From assembly GCF_000190475.1 (NCBI RefSeq), contig NZ_AEWH01000063.1:1-64000 (forward strand): a stretch of DNA of 64,000 nt. The letters are read 5' to 3'. The position numbers and the translations under genes are program-made. The DNA is from Ornithinibacillus scapharcae TW25 (GTDB taxonomy: Bacteria; Bacillota; Bacilli; Bacillales; Amphibacillaceae). Of this stretch, positions 26,100 through 34,333 are shown piece after piece. How positions within the stretch are numbered: the first letter of the stretch is position 1; every line of letters starts with the position of its first letter. The notes under the pieces are model-generated. The model saw nothing but the letters and a program-made list of their open reading frames with translations. It was not told where the DNA came from and ran no database searches.

Positions 26100-27572
26100 A
26101 TGAGTAATTATTCCAAGTTAACCAAGAACTATATTTCGGGCGAGTGGAGAGATGGTACAGGAAATACAGAGCTTAAGGTAGATAATCCTTATAATGGAGA
26201 GATATTAGGACAATTCAAGACGGCTAGTATTGACGATATTAATGAGGCATATGAATCAGCGAAGAAGGCTCAAATAGAATGGGCAAAGGTTAATCCATTT
26301 GAGCGCTCTTCCATCATGGAAAAAGCGGTACAGTTATTTCAATCTAGAAGAGAAGAATTAGTTGAATTGCTAATAAAAGAAAGTGGATCTTCCTATATCA
26401 AAGCCAATGTGGAAATCGATTTTGTTATTGCAATTACCCGTGAAGCTGCATCTTTTCCCTTACGGATGGGTGGTGAGATAATTCCATCATTAGTCGCTGG
26501 AAAGGAAAACCGGCTGTATCGCAAACCTGTTGGAGTAGTTGGGATTATCGGACCATTTAATTTCCCGATGTATCTGTCACATCGTTCGGTCGCACCTGCA
26601 CTTGCGACTGGTAATGGTGTGGTATTAAAGCCAGATAGTCAAACACCTGTTACAGGTGGTACAATCCTTGCTAATATTATGGAGGAAGCCGGCATACCTA
26701 AAGGATTATTTAATGTTGTCGTACCGAATCGTAAAGAAGTCGGGGATATCATGATGGAACACCCTGTCCCAAGGGTGATTTCGTTTACTGGTTCAACTGA
26801 GGTTGGACGTCATATAGGTGAAATCTGTGGTAGACTAATAAAGAAGCCTATTCTAGAGTTAGGCGGTAATAACGCCCTAATTGTATTAGAAGATGCGGAT
26901 ATTGACCGTGCCGTTAATTCCGCCTTGTTTGGCAAGTTTATGCACAACGGACAAATTTGCATGTCCCTTAACCGGATTGTTGTTCATGAGAAATTATATG
27001 ACGAGTTTGTTGAAAAGTTTGTTAACCTTACTAAGAAAGTAAAGGTTGGAAATCCCGAAGAGAAAGACACCCTAATCGGACCATTAATCAATAAGAGGTC
27101 AGTCGAACGCATTCTAGGAGACATTGAAACCGCAAAATCACAGGGTGCCAAGGTTGTCTTAGAAGGAAAAGCTGATGGAAATGTACTATACCCATATATA
27201 CTAACTGGTACGAATGAAGTAGCGACTGCACAAAATGAAATGTTTGGACCGGTAGCTACTGTTATTAAATGTAAAGATGAAGAAGATGCAATTCAGATAG
27301 CAAATGATAGCCCTTATGGACTGAGTGGCGCTGTACACTCGGGGTCAGTTGAACGAGGGGTCGAAGTGGCGAAACAAATCGTTACTGGCATGATTCATGT
27401 CAATGACCAAAGTGTTAATGATGAACCATTAATTGCTTTTGGTGGCGAAAAAGATTCTGGTATTGGACGTTTTGGGGGTATCCGTTCCTTACATGAGTTT
27501 ACGACCGAGCAATGGATATCTGTCCAAACAGAAGAGCGAGAAAGTCCATACCACGCAAATTATCTAAAGTAA
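26100..27572 (+). CDS. Aldehyde dehydrogenase (YfmT/benzaldehyde-type)
   Basis: A 490-residue NAD(P)-dependent aldehyde dehydrogenase. The catalytic Cys is in FMHNGQICMSLNR and the general-base Glu in PILELGGNNALIV. NAD-binding features are VGIIGPFNFPMYLSHRSVAP and VISFTGSTEVGRHIGE. The C-terminal EMFGPVATVI and NDEPLIAFGGEKDSGIGRFG segments match the benzaldehyde/vanillin-type branch that includes B. subtilis YfmT. Aromatic aldehydes are likely, but specificity cannot be fixed from sequence. TTAGGAGTGATAATAG precedes the ATG. A shorter copy of this leader (TTAGGAGTATAAG) lies just upstream. It is a single-gene unit. Confidence 0.85.
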   Translation: MSNYSKLTKNYISGEWRDGTGNTELKVDNPYNGEILGQFKTASIDDINEAYESAKKAQIEWAKVNPFERSSIMEKAVQLFQSRREELVELLIKESGSSYIKANVEIDFVIAITREAASFPLRMGGEIIPSLVAGKENRLYRKPVGVVGIIGPFNFPMYLSHRSVAPALATGNGVVLKPDSQTPVTGGTILANIMEEAGIPKGLFNVVVPNRKEVGDIMMEHPVPRVISFTGSTEVGRHIGEICGRLIKKPILELGGNNALIVLEDADIDRAVNSALFGKFMHNGQICMSLNRIVVHEKLYDEFVEKFVNLTKKVKVGNPEEKDTLIGPLINKRSVERILGDIETAKSQGAKVVLEGKADGNVLYPYILTGTNEVATAQNEMFGPVATVIKCKDEEDAIQIANDSPYGLSGAVHSGSVERGVEVAKQIVTGMIHVNDQSVNDEPLIAFGGEKDSGIGRFGGIRSLHEFTTEQWISVQTEERESPYHANYLK

Positions 27573-27643
27573 TGACAAGTCCTTTATAGGAAGTTTGGAA
27601 TAGGCATTTGCTAATCGTATAGCAAATGCCCATCTTCCATTCT

Positions 27644-29377
27644 CTAATAAATCCTCTTTGCACCTACATAATATTTTACCCAATAAGGATTATCTAAAGA
27701 ATAAATCGCAATACCCTTTGAATTGGTAGCTGAAACCCATTGATTATCGCCTATATAGAACCCAACATGTGTAATGGATCCACTTGCACTAGTAGAGTAA
27801 AATACTAAATCTCCTGGTTGCAAATCAGATTGTGAAACGGCTTGTCCTTGTTTGTATAAACCTGCAGATGTATTGCGAGACATATCGACCCCGTGTTTAT
27901 TAAACATAAAATAAACAAATCCGGAGCAATCAAACCCTGACGGTGTTGTTCCCCCCCATAAATAAGGTACTCCCAAATAATTTTTAGTGTCCTTAATTAA
28001 TGCTTGCTTAACAACAGCATGTTCTATTGCAGTAGTTGTCTTAGAATCTATTTTCCCTGTCACAGTTAGACCATAGTCAGCTTGAAAATTTTTAATGGCC
28101 GTGGTGGTTGGGCTATCATAAGTTCCTGTTATAGTTGGAACAGCATAATACCCTAATTTTTGCAGACTAGCTTGAACTTCCTGTAGACCAACTTCTCCTG
28201 TTGTAATTCCCGTGCCACCTGTTTCTATACTGTTTGTACCAGGGATTTTTATTACTTGACCGATAAAGAGACTGTTGCTCGCTAGTTGATTAACAGACTT
28301 TATAGAATCTACAGTGACATGATGCCGATTAGCAATGCTGTATAAAGTATCTCCTTTAACAACTGTGTAATTGGCAGTTACGGGGGCTTTTGCCGGGGTG
28401 AGAGGTGGTACTAGCACACCCGCTTCTTGTTTAGGAATAACGAGAAGTTGACCAACTCGTAAATTATCAGAATCTAAGTTATTGGAACTCCTTATTGCAT
28501 CTACACTTACACCATATTTCTGAGAAATCCCCCAAAGACTATCACCAGCAACCACCTGGTACTGAATATTCTCAGTAGAAGGGACCTTAGTATCAACCTG
28601 GACTGTTTCTGAAGCAGGAATACTAAGTTTCTGCCCTACACTTAGCGTATCGGAAGATAGATTATTACTAGTTTTAAGAGCATGAACACTTGTACCAAAT
28701 CGATTAGCAATAGACCATAGACTATCGCCTGCTGAGACGGTATAAGTAGACTGGTTAACTTCTGTTTTATCCGTAACCACTTGTTCACCAAAACTTTTTG
28801 GTATAATTAAAACTTGCCCTATATTCACAACAAAAGTACGTAGATCATTTGCACTTGTAATTGCATCAACTGTAGTTCCATATTTCTGTGCTAACGAGTA
28901 TAAACTGTCCCCTTTCTCAACGGAATGAAACGTTTTTGGGATAATCAATCGTTGATTTGTTGTTATCGCATCCGTTATTAAGTGATTGGCTTGTTTAATG
29001 TCATTAACAGTTGTTTGATTACTTCTAGCAATACTCCAAAGCGTGTCACCTGGGGAGACATAATAGTAAATGGAACTCTCCTGAGAAACCTGTGACGATG
29101 TAGGTGCAGTTGCTGCTTCAACACTTGATATATTACCACCTAAGAGTGGAATGGATGTAATAGCTAGACCACCTATCACTACCTTCACAACTGTAACGCG
29201 TACCTTAGGATACTTTTCTCGAATAAACCCCCTAACAGAAGTGACAAAATCCTTAGTTTCTCCTGTATCATTACCTAATTCACTTGCAAATTCTGTCATA
29301 TCATCTTCTAAAAAAATTAAGATTTCGTATTCACCATTTTCATTTTGTTTTAACTCATGCTGAAAATACTTATTCAT
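27644..29377 (-). CDS. LysM / NlpC-P60 peptidoglycan hydrolase with N-terminal leader module
   Basis: A protein of about 577 residues with five LysM domains (from residue about 95 to 385, each opening like YYVSPGDTLWSIARSN or YTVSAGDSLWSIANRFG). A PG_binding_1 domain (VQASLQKLGYY, TAIKNFQADYGLTVTG) follows. The C-terminal NlpC/P60 endopeptidase has catalytic Cys in PSGFDCSGFVYF, His in ITHVGFYIG and a third residue in QWVSATN. It should cut stem peptides of peptidoglycan. Before the hydrophobic segment (about 70-90) is a roughly 68-residue charged region similar to the start of the SLH protein at 51.9 kb. Start ATG 29377 has AGAGGTGG upstream. Confidence 0.88.
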   Translation of the reverse strand: MNKYFQHELKQNENGEYEILIFLEDDMTEFASELGNDTGETKDFVTSVRGFIREKYPKVRVTVVKVVIGGLAITSIPLLGGNISSVEAATAPTSSQVSQESSIYYYVSPGDTLWSIARSNQTTVNDIKQANHLITDAITTNQRLIIPKTFHSVEKGDSLYSLAQKYGTTVDAITSANDLRTFVVNIGQVLIIPKSFGEQVVTDKTEVNQSTYTVSAGDSLWSIANRFGTSVHALKTSNNLSSDTLSVGQKLSIPASETVQVDTKVPSTENIQYQVVAGDSLWGISQKYGVSVDAIRSSNNLDSDNLRVGQLLVIPKQEAGVLVPPLTPAKAPVTANYTVVKGDTLYSIANRHHVTVDSIKSVNQLASNSLFIGQVIKIPGTNSIETGGTGITTGEVGLQEVQASLQKLGYYAVPTITGTYDSPTTTAIKNFQADYGLTVTGKIDSKTTTAIEHAVVKQALIKDTKNYLGVPYLWGGTTPSGFDCSGFVYFMFNKHGVDMSRNTSAGLYKQGQAVSQSDLQPGDLVFYSTSASGSITHVGFYIGDNQWVSATNSKGIAIYSLDNPYWVKYYVGAKRIY

Positions 29378-29537
29378 ATATTCCACCACCTCTAAGAATA
29401 GTAATTATAGTTTCCATAGATAAGTAAAAACTATACTTCAGCGTACTATTTAATGAATCCTCAACCCGTGTACGAAGGATTAAATAAATTGATTAAGCAT
29501 AAAAACTTTGGAAATACTACAAGTTGGAGGTGTTAAC

Positions 29538-29708
29538 GTGGATAAACAGTTACGTGAGTACCGTACAGGACAAGGAGTACCAATAACGGGAAACTATATT
29601 TGCCAATCTGGTGCCAAAGCGAAATTTTCAAAAGATGATACCTTTCCACAATGTCCTAAGAGTAGCGAGGATACGTATTGGAAACATGATAATACAGACA
29701 TAAATTAA
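29538..29708 (+). CDS. Small YjzC-like protein
   Basis: A 56-residue protein starting at GTG with GGAGGTGTTAAC directly upstream. The sequence EYRTGQGVPITGNYICQSG followed by KFSKDDTFPQCPKSSEDTYW resembles the short YjzC-type fold: a (G)xxxPxxGxYxC half and a DTFPxC...W half. Two cysteines could bind metal. There is no export signal and the function is unknown. The family match is modest. It is divergent from the LysM hydrolase gene and ends before a bidirectional terminator. Confidence 0.65.
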   Translation: MDKQLREYRTGQGVPITGNYICQSGAKAKFSKDDTFPQCPKSSEDTYWKHDNTDIN

Positions 29709-29767
29709 GCCCCACCCCTATCGAGGTGTATTGTCCCTTTTTGCGACAAAATGTCTGACAACATAAA

Positions 29768-29800
29768 AGAAAAACTTTGATTAAAAGACAAAGTTTTTCT
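29768..29800. terminator. Bidirectional terminator
   Basis: A perfect 12-bp stem AGAAAAACTTTG / CAAAGTTTTTCT with a 9-base loop lies between the small plus-strand gene and the converging EAL-HDOD gene. The stem's own A/T runs supply T tracts in both directions. Confidence 0.85.
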
Positions 29801-29810
29801 TTCTACACGA

Positions 29811-31058
29811 CTATATATCCTGTACTGTTACACCCTCAACTACTTCTTTTGCCCAGCGTAATGCTTGCTTATACAGCTCATTAAATGTATCCACTCGTAA
29901 TCCATAATGACTTAGAACTTCCTCCATTACTTCCCATTCTCCACTTTCCACTGCACAGATTAACTTATAAACTGGCAAAAGGGATGTTTCTCTACTTTGC
30001 AGTGTGTCCTTGATCTCTTGATCAAGTGGCAATTTGCTTATAATATGTTCTTTAGGCTGTCTGTATATCGTTTCCACTAACGATAAAAGACCTGTCAGGA
30101 AATAACTCGAGCATTCACTTTGCTTTCCAATATTAATAGCGACGAGTTCACTTGCTTTTGCTCTTGTTAAGCTGAGTTTTATTACTTCATCCGCCAGATG
30201 ATCTGTTCTTTCTAAATGTTCTCGTAAAGATAGTACATATATCCATTTCTTAAGTTCTACTAGACCTAAAAGTACAATTGCTTGTTTAATAGATTTAATT
30301 TTATTGACAAGTCCTATTGCTGGCGAGTTTAATAATCGGAGCAGTTTTATCGATAATGAAATATCGGATTCAATAATTCTGCTAATACTCTCAATATCTG
30401 GTTCACCTTTAGATAACTCCGTAATAATGACATACAAGTTATGGTTTAGTACAGGAATATCATTGGTGGAGAGAATTGTAGGCTTGCTGAAAAAATATCC
30501 TTGAAAATAGGCGAATCCGTCTTCTAAGCATTGTTCATACTCTTCCCTTGTCTCTACTTTTTCAGCTAGGAACTCGATATTTCTTCCCTCTAACGCTTTC
30601 ATAATTCTTAATTGTTCTTCACGATTGCTTAATCGGACATCTATCTTTACAATATCGGCTAGGTCGATTAATCTGTTGTAGTTTTCATTTTCATTTCTAA
30701 GCTCAAAATCATCTAGGGCAATTTTATACCCTTCTGATTTCAGCTTCAAACAGTTTTCTATAACCTTCTTCGTTGGTCTAACTGTTTCTAACACTTCAAT
30801 TACTGTCAACTCTGGGTGTAAAAAAGTAGGAAATGTCCCTTCTAATAACTTCTCAGAAAAGTTAATAAAACAAGGTTTCCCTTCTGAAAGAACATCAATA
30901 CCGATTTGCAAAAAACTATTAATTACTTCAGAGGTGGCATAATCATGATTTAAGTTACTAATATGATTTTGCTGTTTATTTTGCCTGTACAATAACTCGT
31001 ACGCAAAAACCTCTAATTTTCTAGTCAGAATTGGTTGTCTGGCAACAAATACCTCCAC
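29811..31058 (-). CDS. EAL-HDOD signalling protein (YuxH-like)
   Basis: A 415-residue protein with an N-terminal EAL-type domain and a C-terminal HDOD domain, like B. subtilis YuxH. EAL residues remaining are FAYELLYR (ExL), CFINFSE (Asn), VIEVLE, ALDDFE, VKIDVR (Lys) and AEKVETREEY with a late YFQGYFFSKP. The DDFGTG loop of active phosphodiesterases has become DDFELRNENENY, which suggests that c-di-GMP hydrolysis is lost or altered. The HDOD region covers about residues 200-400. It probably acts as a binding or relay protein. The start is GTG with GGGGTGG upstream. Confidence 0.83.
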   Translation of the reverse strand: MEVFVARQPILTRKLEVFAYELLYRQNKQQNHISNLNHDYATSEVINSFLQIGIDVLSEGKPCFINFSEKLLEGTFPTFLHPELTVIEVLETVRPTKKVIENCLKLKSEGYKIALDDFELRNENENYNRLIDLADIVKIDVRLSNREEQLRIMKALEGRNIEFLAEKVETREEYEQCLEDGFAYFQGYFFSKPTILSTNDIPVLNHNLYVIITELSKGEPDIESISRIIESDISLSIKLLRLLNSPAIGLVNKIKSIKQAIVLLGLVELKKWIYVLSLREHLERTDHLADEVIKLSLTRAKASELVAINIGKQSECSSYFLTGLLSLVETIYRQPKEHIISKLPLDQEIKDTLQSRETSLLPVYKLICAVESGEWEVMEEVLSHYGLRVDTFNELYKQALRWAKEVVEGVTVQDI

Positions 31059-31210
31059 AATTCCACCCCATTTTTCCTGATATAGTAAAATAATACCATA
31101 TAATAGACACTAAAAGGCAAAAATCGGGATAATTTTCTATTTCTTTCGACAAAAACCGAATTTCTGGGGAGACATAGATAATGACCCAGATTAGCACTCC
31201 TATCGAAATT

Positions 31211-31665
31211 CTATTTCACCTGAACATCTCGAAATTTAAATTGAGTAGGCTCTTCTTCTTCTGTAAGAACAAAAACATCCACTTGTGCAGTTTTTTCACT
31301 AGTCTTAGCGCTTAACTTATATTTCTTCCATTCAGACGTTAACAGTATCATTGGTGTTGTGTGCTCCGTTATAAATCTCCCATTAGCATCTGTCTCTACT
31401 AGTTTCAGAAATACTGTTTTATTCTTTCCTTCTAGACTTACTTCAAATGTTATGTTTTCTTTCGATTTCATTTTATCAGGTGTGTATACAAATCCCTCAC
31501 CCTGTTTTTTCCCTTCTGTATCTACCATAAAGGTAGCTTGTTCCACTTCTTCAATAGAAGCCCCAATACCAAGATACCTTGTTTTTATTTCTTCTATTCC
31601 ATAGATGGTGGAATTCCAAGTCAACATAATAGATAGCAAAATAGTAATCAGAACTGTTTTTTCAT
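31211..31665 (-). pseudogene. Secreted carbohydrate-binding-like protein, N-terminus frameshifted
   Basis: The mature part (ENITFEVSLEGKNKTVF, TEWKKYKLSAKT, FKFRDVQV) looks like a beta-sandwich carbohydrate-binding module of the CBM4/9 kind, about 110 residues. The best ATG is at 31665 with AGGAGGAAAACTT, giving MKK and then a stop after CAG TTC TGA. One more A in the A6 run (31657-31662 on plus, T6) would give MKKTVLITILLSIMLTW, a good signal peptide. Without it the only start is a TTG at 31639 lacking a ribosome site. Read error or recent loss cannot be told apart. The ligand is unknown. Confidence 0.65.
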
Positions 31666-31690
31666 AAGTTTTCCTCCTAAAACTTATATC

Positions 31691-32551
31691 CTACTTCAAG
31701 TATGGTTTAATATTTTCAATAATGCTTTGTAAGTTTTCGGCCTGCTGTGTATACATATTCTTTGCCACTGGATTTTCTGTTTGAAGAGCAAAGCTTTCAA
31801 AATCAGCCTGTATCTTTTTAAGCGTTGATGCGACAAGGGGTTTTTGTTGAACAACTGCTTGTTTTAATTCATCTGTATACAGGTCTACATATACATTACC
31901 TTTAGAATCTATTTGAGCTAAAAAAACATCTTCCATGTTTTTGGCTCCTTGTTTCTCAACTTCCGCTACTAACCATTCTTCTGAATACCCTAGTCTTTCC
32001 AAGCTTCTATACATGATATGACCATCCGAGATAATGATAGTTGGTCCATGATCCCGCTCTATTGGTATGCCTAGAGTTTTAGGTGTTACCGGTTGCAGCT
32101 CTGTTTTCTTAAGTACACTTAACTGCCCATTGGTTTCAAATACAGCCATCTCAACTTCATCAATATGAAAGATATCTTTCTCTCTCAATAGCAACATCAA
32201 CTCTTCAATTGCTAGCTGATTCTTCTTTAAGTTTTTTTCCATTATCTTTCCATTTTCAATGATAACATCTGATTTTCCGTCCGTAATGGTTAGAAAGGTT
32301 TTTGATTTTAAGCCGATATAGCCTAGAATAATAGGAATCAGCCCCCACACAAGTAATGCAGTTAGACCATCTGAAATCTTAATATTATGATCTACTGCCA
32401 TACTTGCTGCGATAGATCCAATCGTAATTCCAACACAATAATCAAAGAAAGTTAATTGTGAAACTTGTTTCTTCCCCATTATTCGTGCCATAACGAGAAG
32501 TAGTACAAATGCAATGACAGATCGAATCATAATCAATAGAAATTCGGGCAT
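31691..32551 (-). CDS. YetF-family (DUF421) membrane protein with DUF1657-like tail
   Basis: A 286-residue protein. Three helices occupy the first 90 residues (IRSVIAFVLLLVMARIMG, SQLTFFDYCVGITIGSIAAS and LTALLVWGLIPIILGYIG), the YetF signature. Two soluble domains follow, with ITDGKSDVIIENGKIMEKNL and LREKDIFHIDEVEMAVFETNGQL. The last 55 residues (LKKIQADFESFALQTENP, AKNMYTQQAENLQSIIEN) resemble the separate DUF1657 proteins found beside DUF421 genes in spore operons. The fusion is notable. AAGGAGGATC precedes the ATG. A divergent DUF4363-like gene lies upstream, a partner often seen with YetF. Confidence 0.83.
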   Translation of the reverse strand: MPEFLLIMIRSVIAFVLLLVMARIMGKKQVSQLTFFDYCVGITIGSIAASMAVDHNIKISDGLTALLVWGLIPIILGYIGLKSKTFLTITDGKSDVIIENGKIMEKNLKKNQLAIEELMLLLREKDIFHIDEVEMAVFETNGQLSVLKKTELQPVTPKTLGIPIERDHGPTIIISDGHIMYRSLERLGYSEEWLVAEVEKQGAKNMEDVFLAQIDSKGNVYVDLYTDELKQAVVQQKPLVASTLKKIQADFESFALQTENPVAKNMYTQQAENLQSIIENIKPYLK

Positions 32552-32660
32552 TTCGATCCTCCTTGTAGCAACAACGTGATTATAACTTTTATTCTATTTG
32601 ATAATAGCTTTTTATAGTATTGGACAATCTAGAAATAACATACAGAATTGGAGGATGAAT

Positions 32661-33002
32661 ATGTACCGAAAATACTTGCTCTTATTTGGTATGTTATTCC
32701 TATTGGCAAGCTGTGAAGACGAACCTATAGCTGGTGATGAATTTTTTAAACAGATTAACGAATTGCAAGGTTATATTACTGATGAAGATTGGGAGTCGTC
32801 AATAGCTCTATTAAATGAGCTTAATACGTATGTGAGTGACAATTTTTGGAAGCTCCAATTACTTGGAGATGAAGAAGAATATGAAGGAATACAAGAATCT
32901 ATCAACAAGTTGTCAGTCCTAATTCGAAAAGAGGAGTTGACCCAAGCACTCTTAGAAATTGCAACAATAAAAACGTATTTAAAGGCAATCTATTCGCTAT
33001 AA
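32661..33002 (+). CDS. DUF4363-like lipoprotein
   Basis: A 113-residue protein with an N-terminal lipoprotein signal (YLLLFGMLFLLASC, with the lipid-attachment Cys about residue 18). The all-alpha mature part with EFFKQINELQGYITDEDW and EYEGIQESINKLSVLIR resembles DUF4363, a family recurrently found next to YetF/DUF421 genes. I start at the ATG at 32661, six bases after GGAGG. The function is unknown. It is divergent from the YetF-DUF1657 gene and may share its promoter region. Confidence 0.72.
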   Translation: MYRKYLLLFGMLFLLASCEDEPIAGDEFFKQINELQGYITDEDWESSIALLNELNTYVSDNFWKLQLLGDEEEYEGIQESINKLSVLIRKEELTQALLEIATIKTYLKAIYSL

Positions 33003-33021
33003 GTCTTACAACCAAAAAAGA

Positions 33022-33064
33022 GGATACTTCAATATGGTAAACGACCATTAATTTTGAAGTATCC
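33022..33064. terminator. Bidirectional terminator
   Basis: An 11-bp stem GGATACTTCAA / TTGAAGTATCC has a longer inner helix (ATGG / CCAT). It serves the DUF4363-like gene and the converging transporter-like gene. Confidence 0.8.
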
Positions 33065-33072
33065 CAATACAT

Positions 33073-34125
33073 TTAACAGGAGATTTTCTCTTTATTCTCT
33101 TGAAAACGCACGAAGCGTTCTAATTTATTTAATTCAGAATACAACTCGATAATACTGTTTGCAATAGGAAATACAATTGCCCATTTTGTAAACTCAGCAC
33201 CTTGAATTTCATCAATGAGGTTTTTAATGGTTTCCTGCATAGCAGCCTTTGTTTCTTTTTGCAGATCTTTATCTAAGATTATTTTATCCTCGTATAACAG
33301 GAATATATTTTCACTATAAGCATTAATTTCTTGAACCAACTTATTGATATAATGTGATTTATTATTAGGCATAAGTTCAACTTCATTAAAGTTTTTTTCT
33401 AATTCACGAATTAGAATATGCTTCTTACTGAGTACCTGTATCATGTGTTTATAAATAATGATATTACGGAAAAAACTAATCCGTTTCCTAATAAACAAGC
33501 GATTTCTCTCATCAGAAATAATCTCATAGTAATTCTTAGCGTCATTTATTAGTTTCTCGGCGTCTTTGTCCTCTGCTCTCATTTGTGGAACACTCATCGT
33601 CTTGTTTGAGATTACTCTCAACATGAAATTAGTTTGGTCCTCAGCTTTCTTAATCATCCCGAAAAGTATCTTTTTATGATCAGGTGGCATAACAAGCGCA
33701 TTAATAATAAATGCAGCGAAAACTCCAATTGCAACTAATGAAAGTCTCTCAATGATGTATAGATAGTTAATTCCATCGTCTCCTCCAAGCATCATCGTAA
33801 TAATCGTTAATACCGTTAAACTAACAGTTTTATTGAGACCGAGGCGAATATTAATAGCAATTGAAATAATAACGACGGCTCCAACAGACAAAGGATGGTT
33901 TCCAATTAGGAAAAACCCACCTAATGCAAAAATAATACCTACCGTATTTGAAATTACTACCTCTTTTATATATGCGTAGGAACGCATGATGGAAGGCTGC
34001 ATTGCCAAAACTGCAGCAATAGCTGCAACAATCTCTAAATCTAAGTTGAGAATGTCCGTTACAATTAATGTTAAAGCAACTGCAAGACCCGTCTTTACCA
34101 TACGCGGGCCGATATTAAATTCCAT
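33073..34125 (-). CDS. Aromatic-acid-exporter-type membrane protein (PF06081/FUSC)
   Basis: A protein of about 350 residues with an N-terminal membrane half (6 helices in residues about 5-145, including GLAVALTLIVTDILNLDLE, IAAVLAMQPSIMRSYAYIKE, GIIFALGGFFLIGNHPL and IERLSLVAIGVFAAFIIN). A cytoplasmic, mostly helical second half follows, with NDAKNYYEIISDERNRLF and EINAYSENIFLLYEDK. This matches the aromatic acid exporter family related to FUSC. The substrate is not known. Start ATG 34125 has GAGGTG upstream; an earlier GTG is less likely. Confidence 0.8.
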   Translation of the reverse strand: MEFNIGPRMVKTGLAVALTLIVTDILNLDLEIVAAIAAVLAMQPSIMRSYAYIKEVVISNTVGIIFALGGFFLIGNHPLSVGAVVIISIAINIRLGLNKTVSLTVLTIITMMLGGDDGINYLYIIERLSLVAIGVFAAFIINALVMPPDHKKILFGMIKKAEDQTNFMLRVISNKTMSVPQMRAEDKDAEKLINDAKNYYEIISDERNRLFIRKRISFFRNIIIYKHMIQVLSKKHILIRELEKNFNEVELMPNNKSHYINKLVQEINAYSENIFLLYEDKIILDKDLQKETKAAMQETIKNLIDEIQGAEFTKWAIVFPIANSIIELYSELNKLERFVRFQENKEKISC

Positions 34126-34278
34126 GATTTGCACCTCGAGTAAATTATGATATTAGTATACTAGAATGATAAGGATAGACCTATTATAGAGACTACCTCA
34201 TTAAATTTCAATTACTTTCATCATATCTTATTAGACAAGATCAACTAATTTATAAACTGATTTCACGTATCTAACAAA

Positions 34279-34317
34279 AAAAGCGCTTAGGCTTTCAAGC
34301 CTAAGCACCTTTTTTTC
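34279..34317 (-). terminator. Terminator of the serine protease gene
   Basis: The stem GCTTAGGC / GCCTAAGC with loop TTTCAA is flanked by A and T runs and lies just after the protease stop codon. Confidence 0.85.
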
Positions 34318-34333
34318 AAAGCGTTAATGGATT

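Noticed and set aside
27644-29377. Direct DNA repeats in the LysM region
   Set aside because: The similarity is explained by five diverged LysM domains within one protein.
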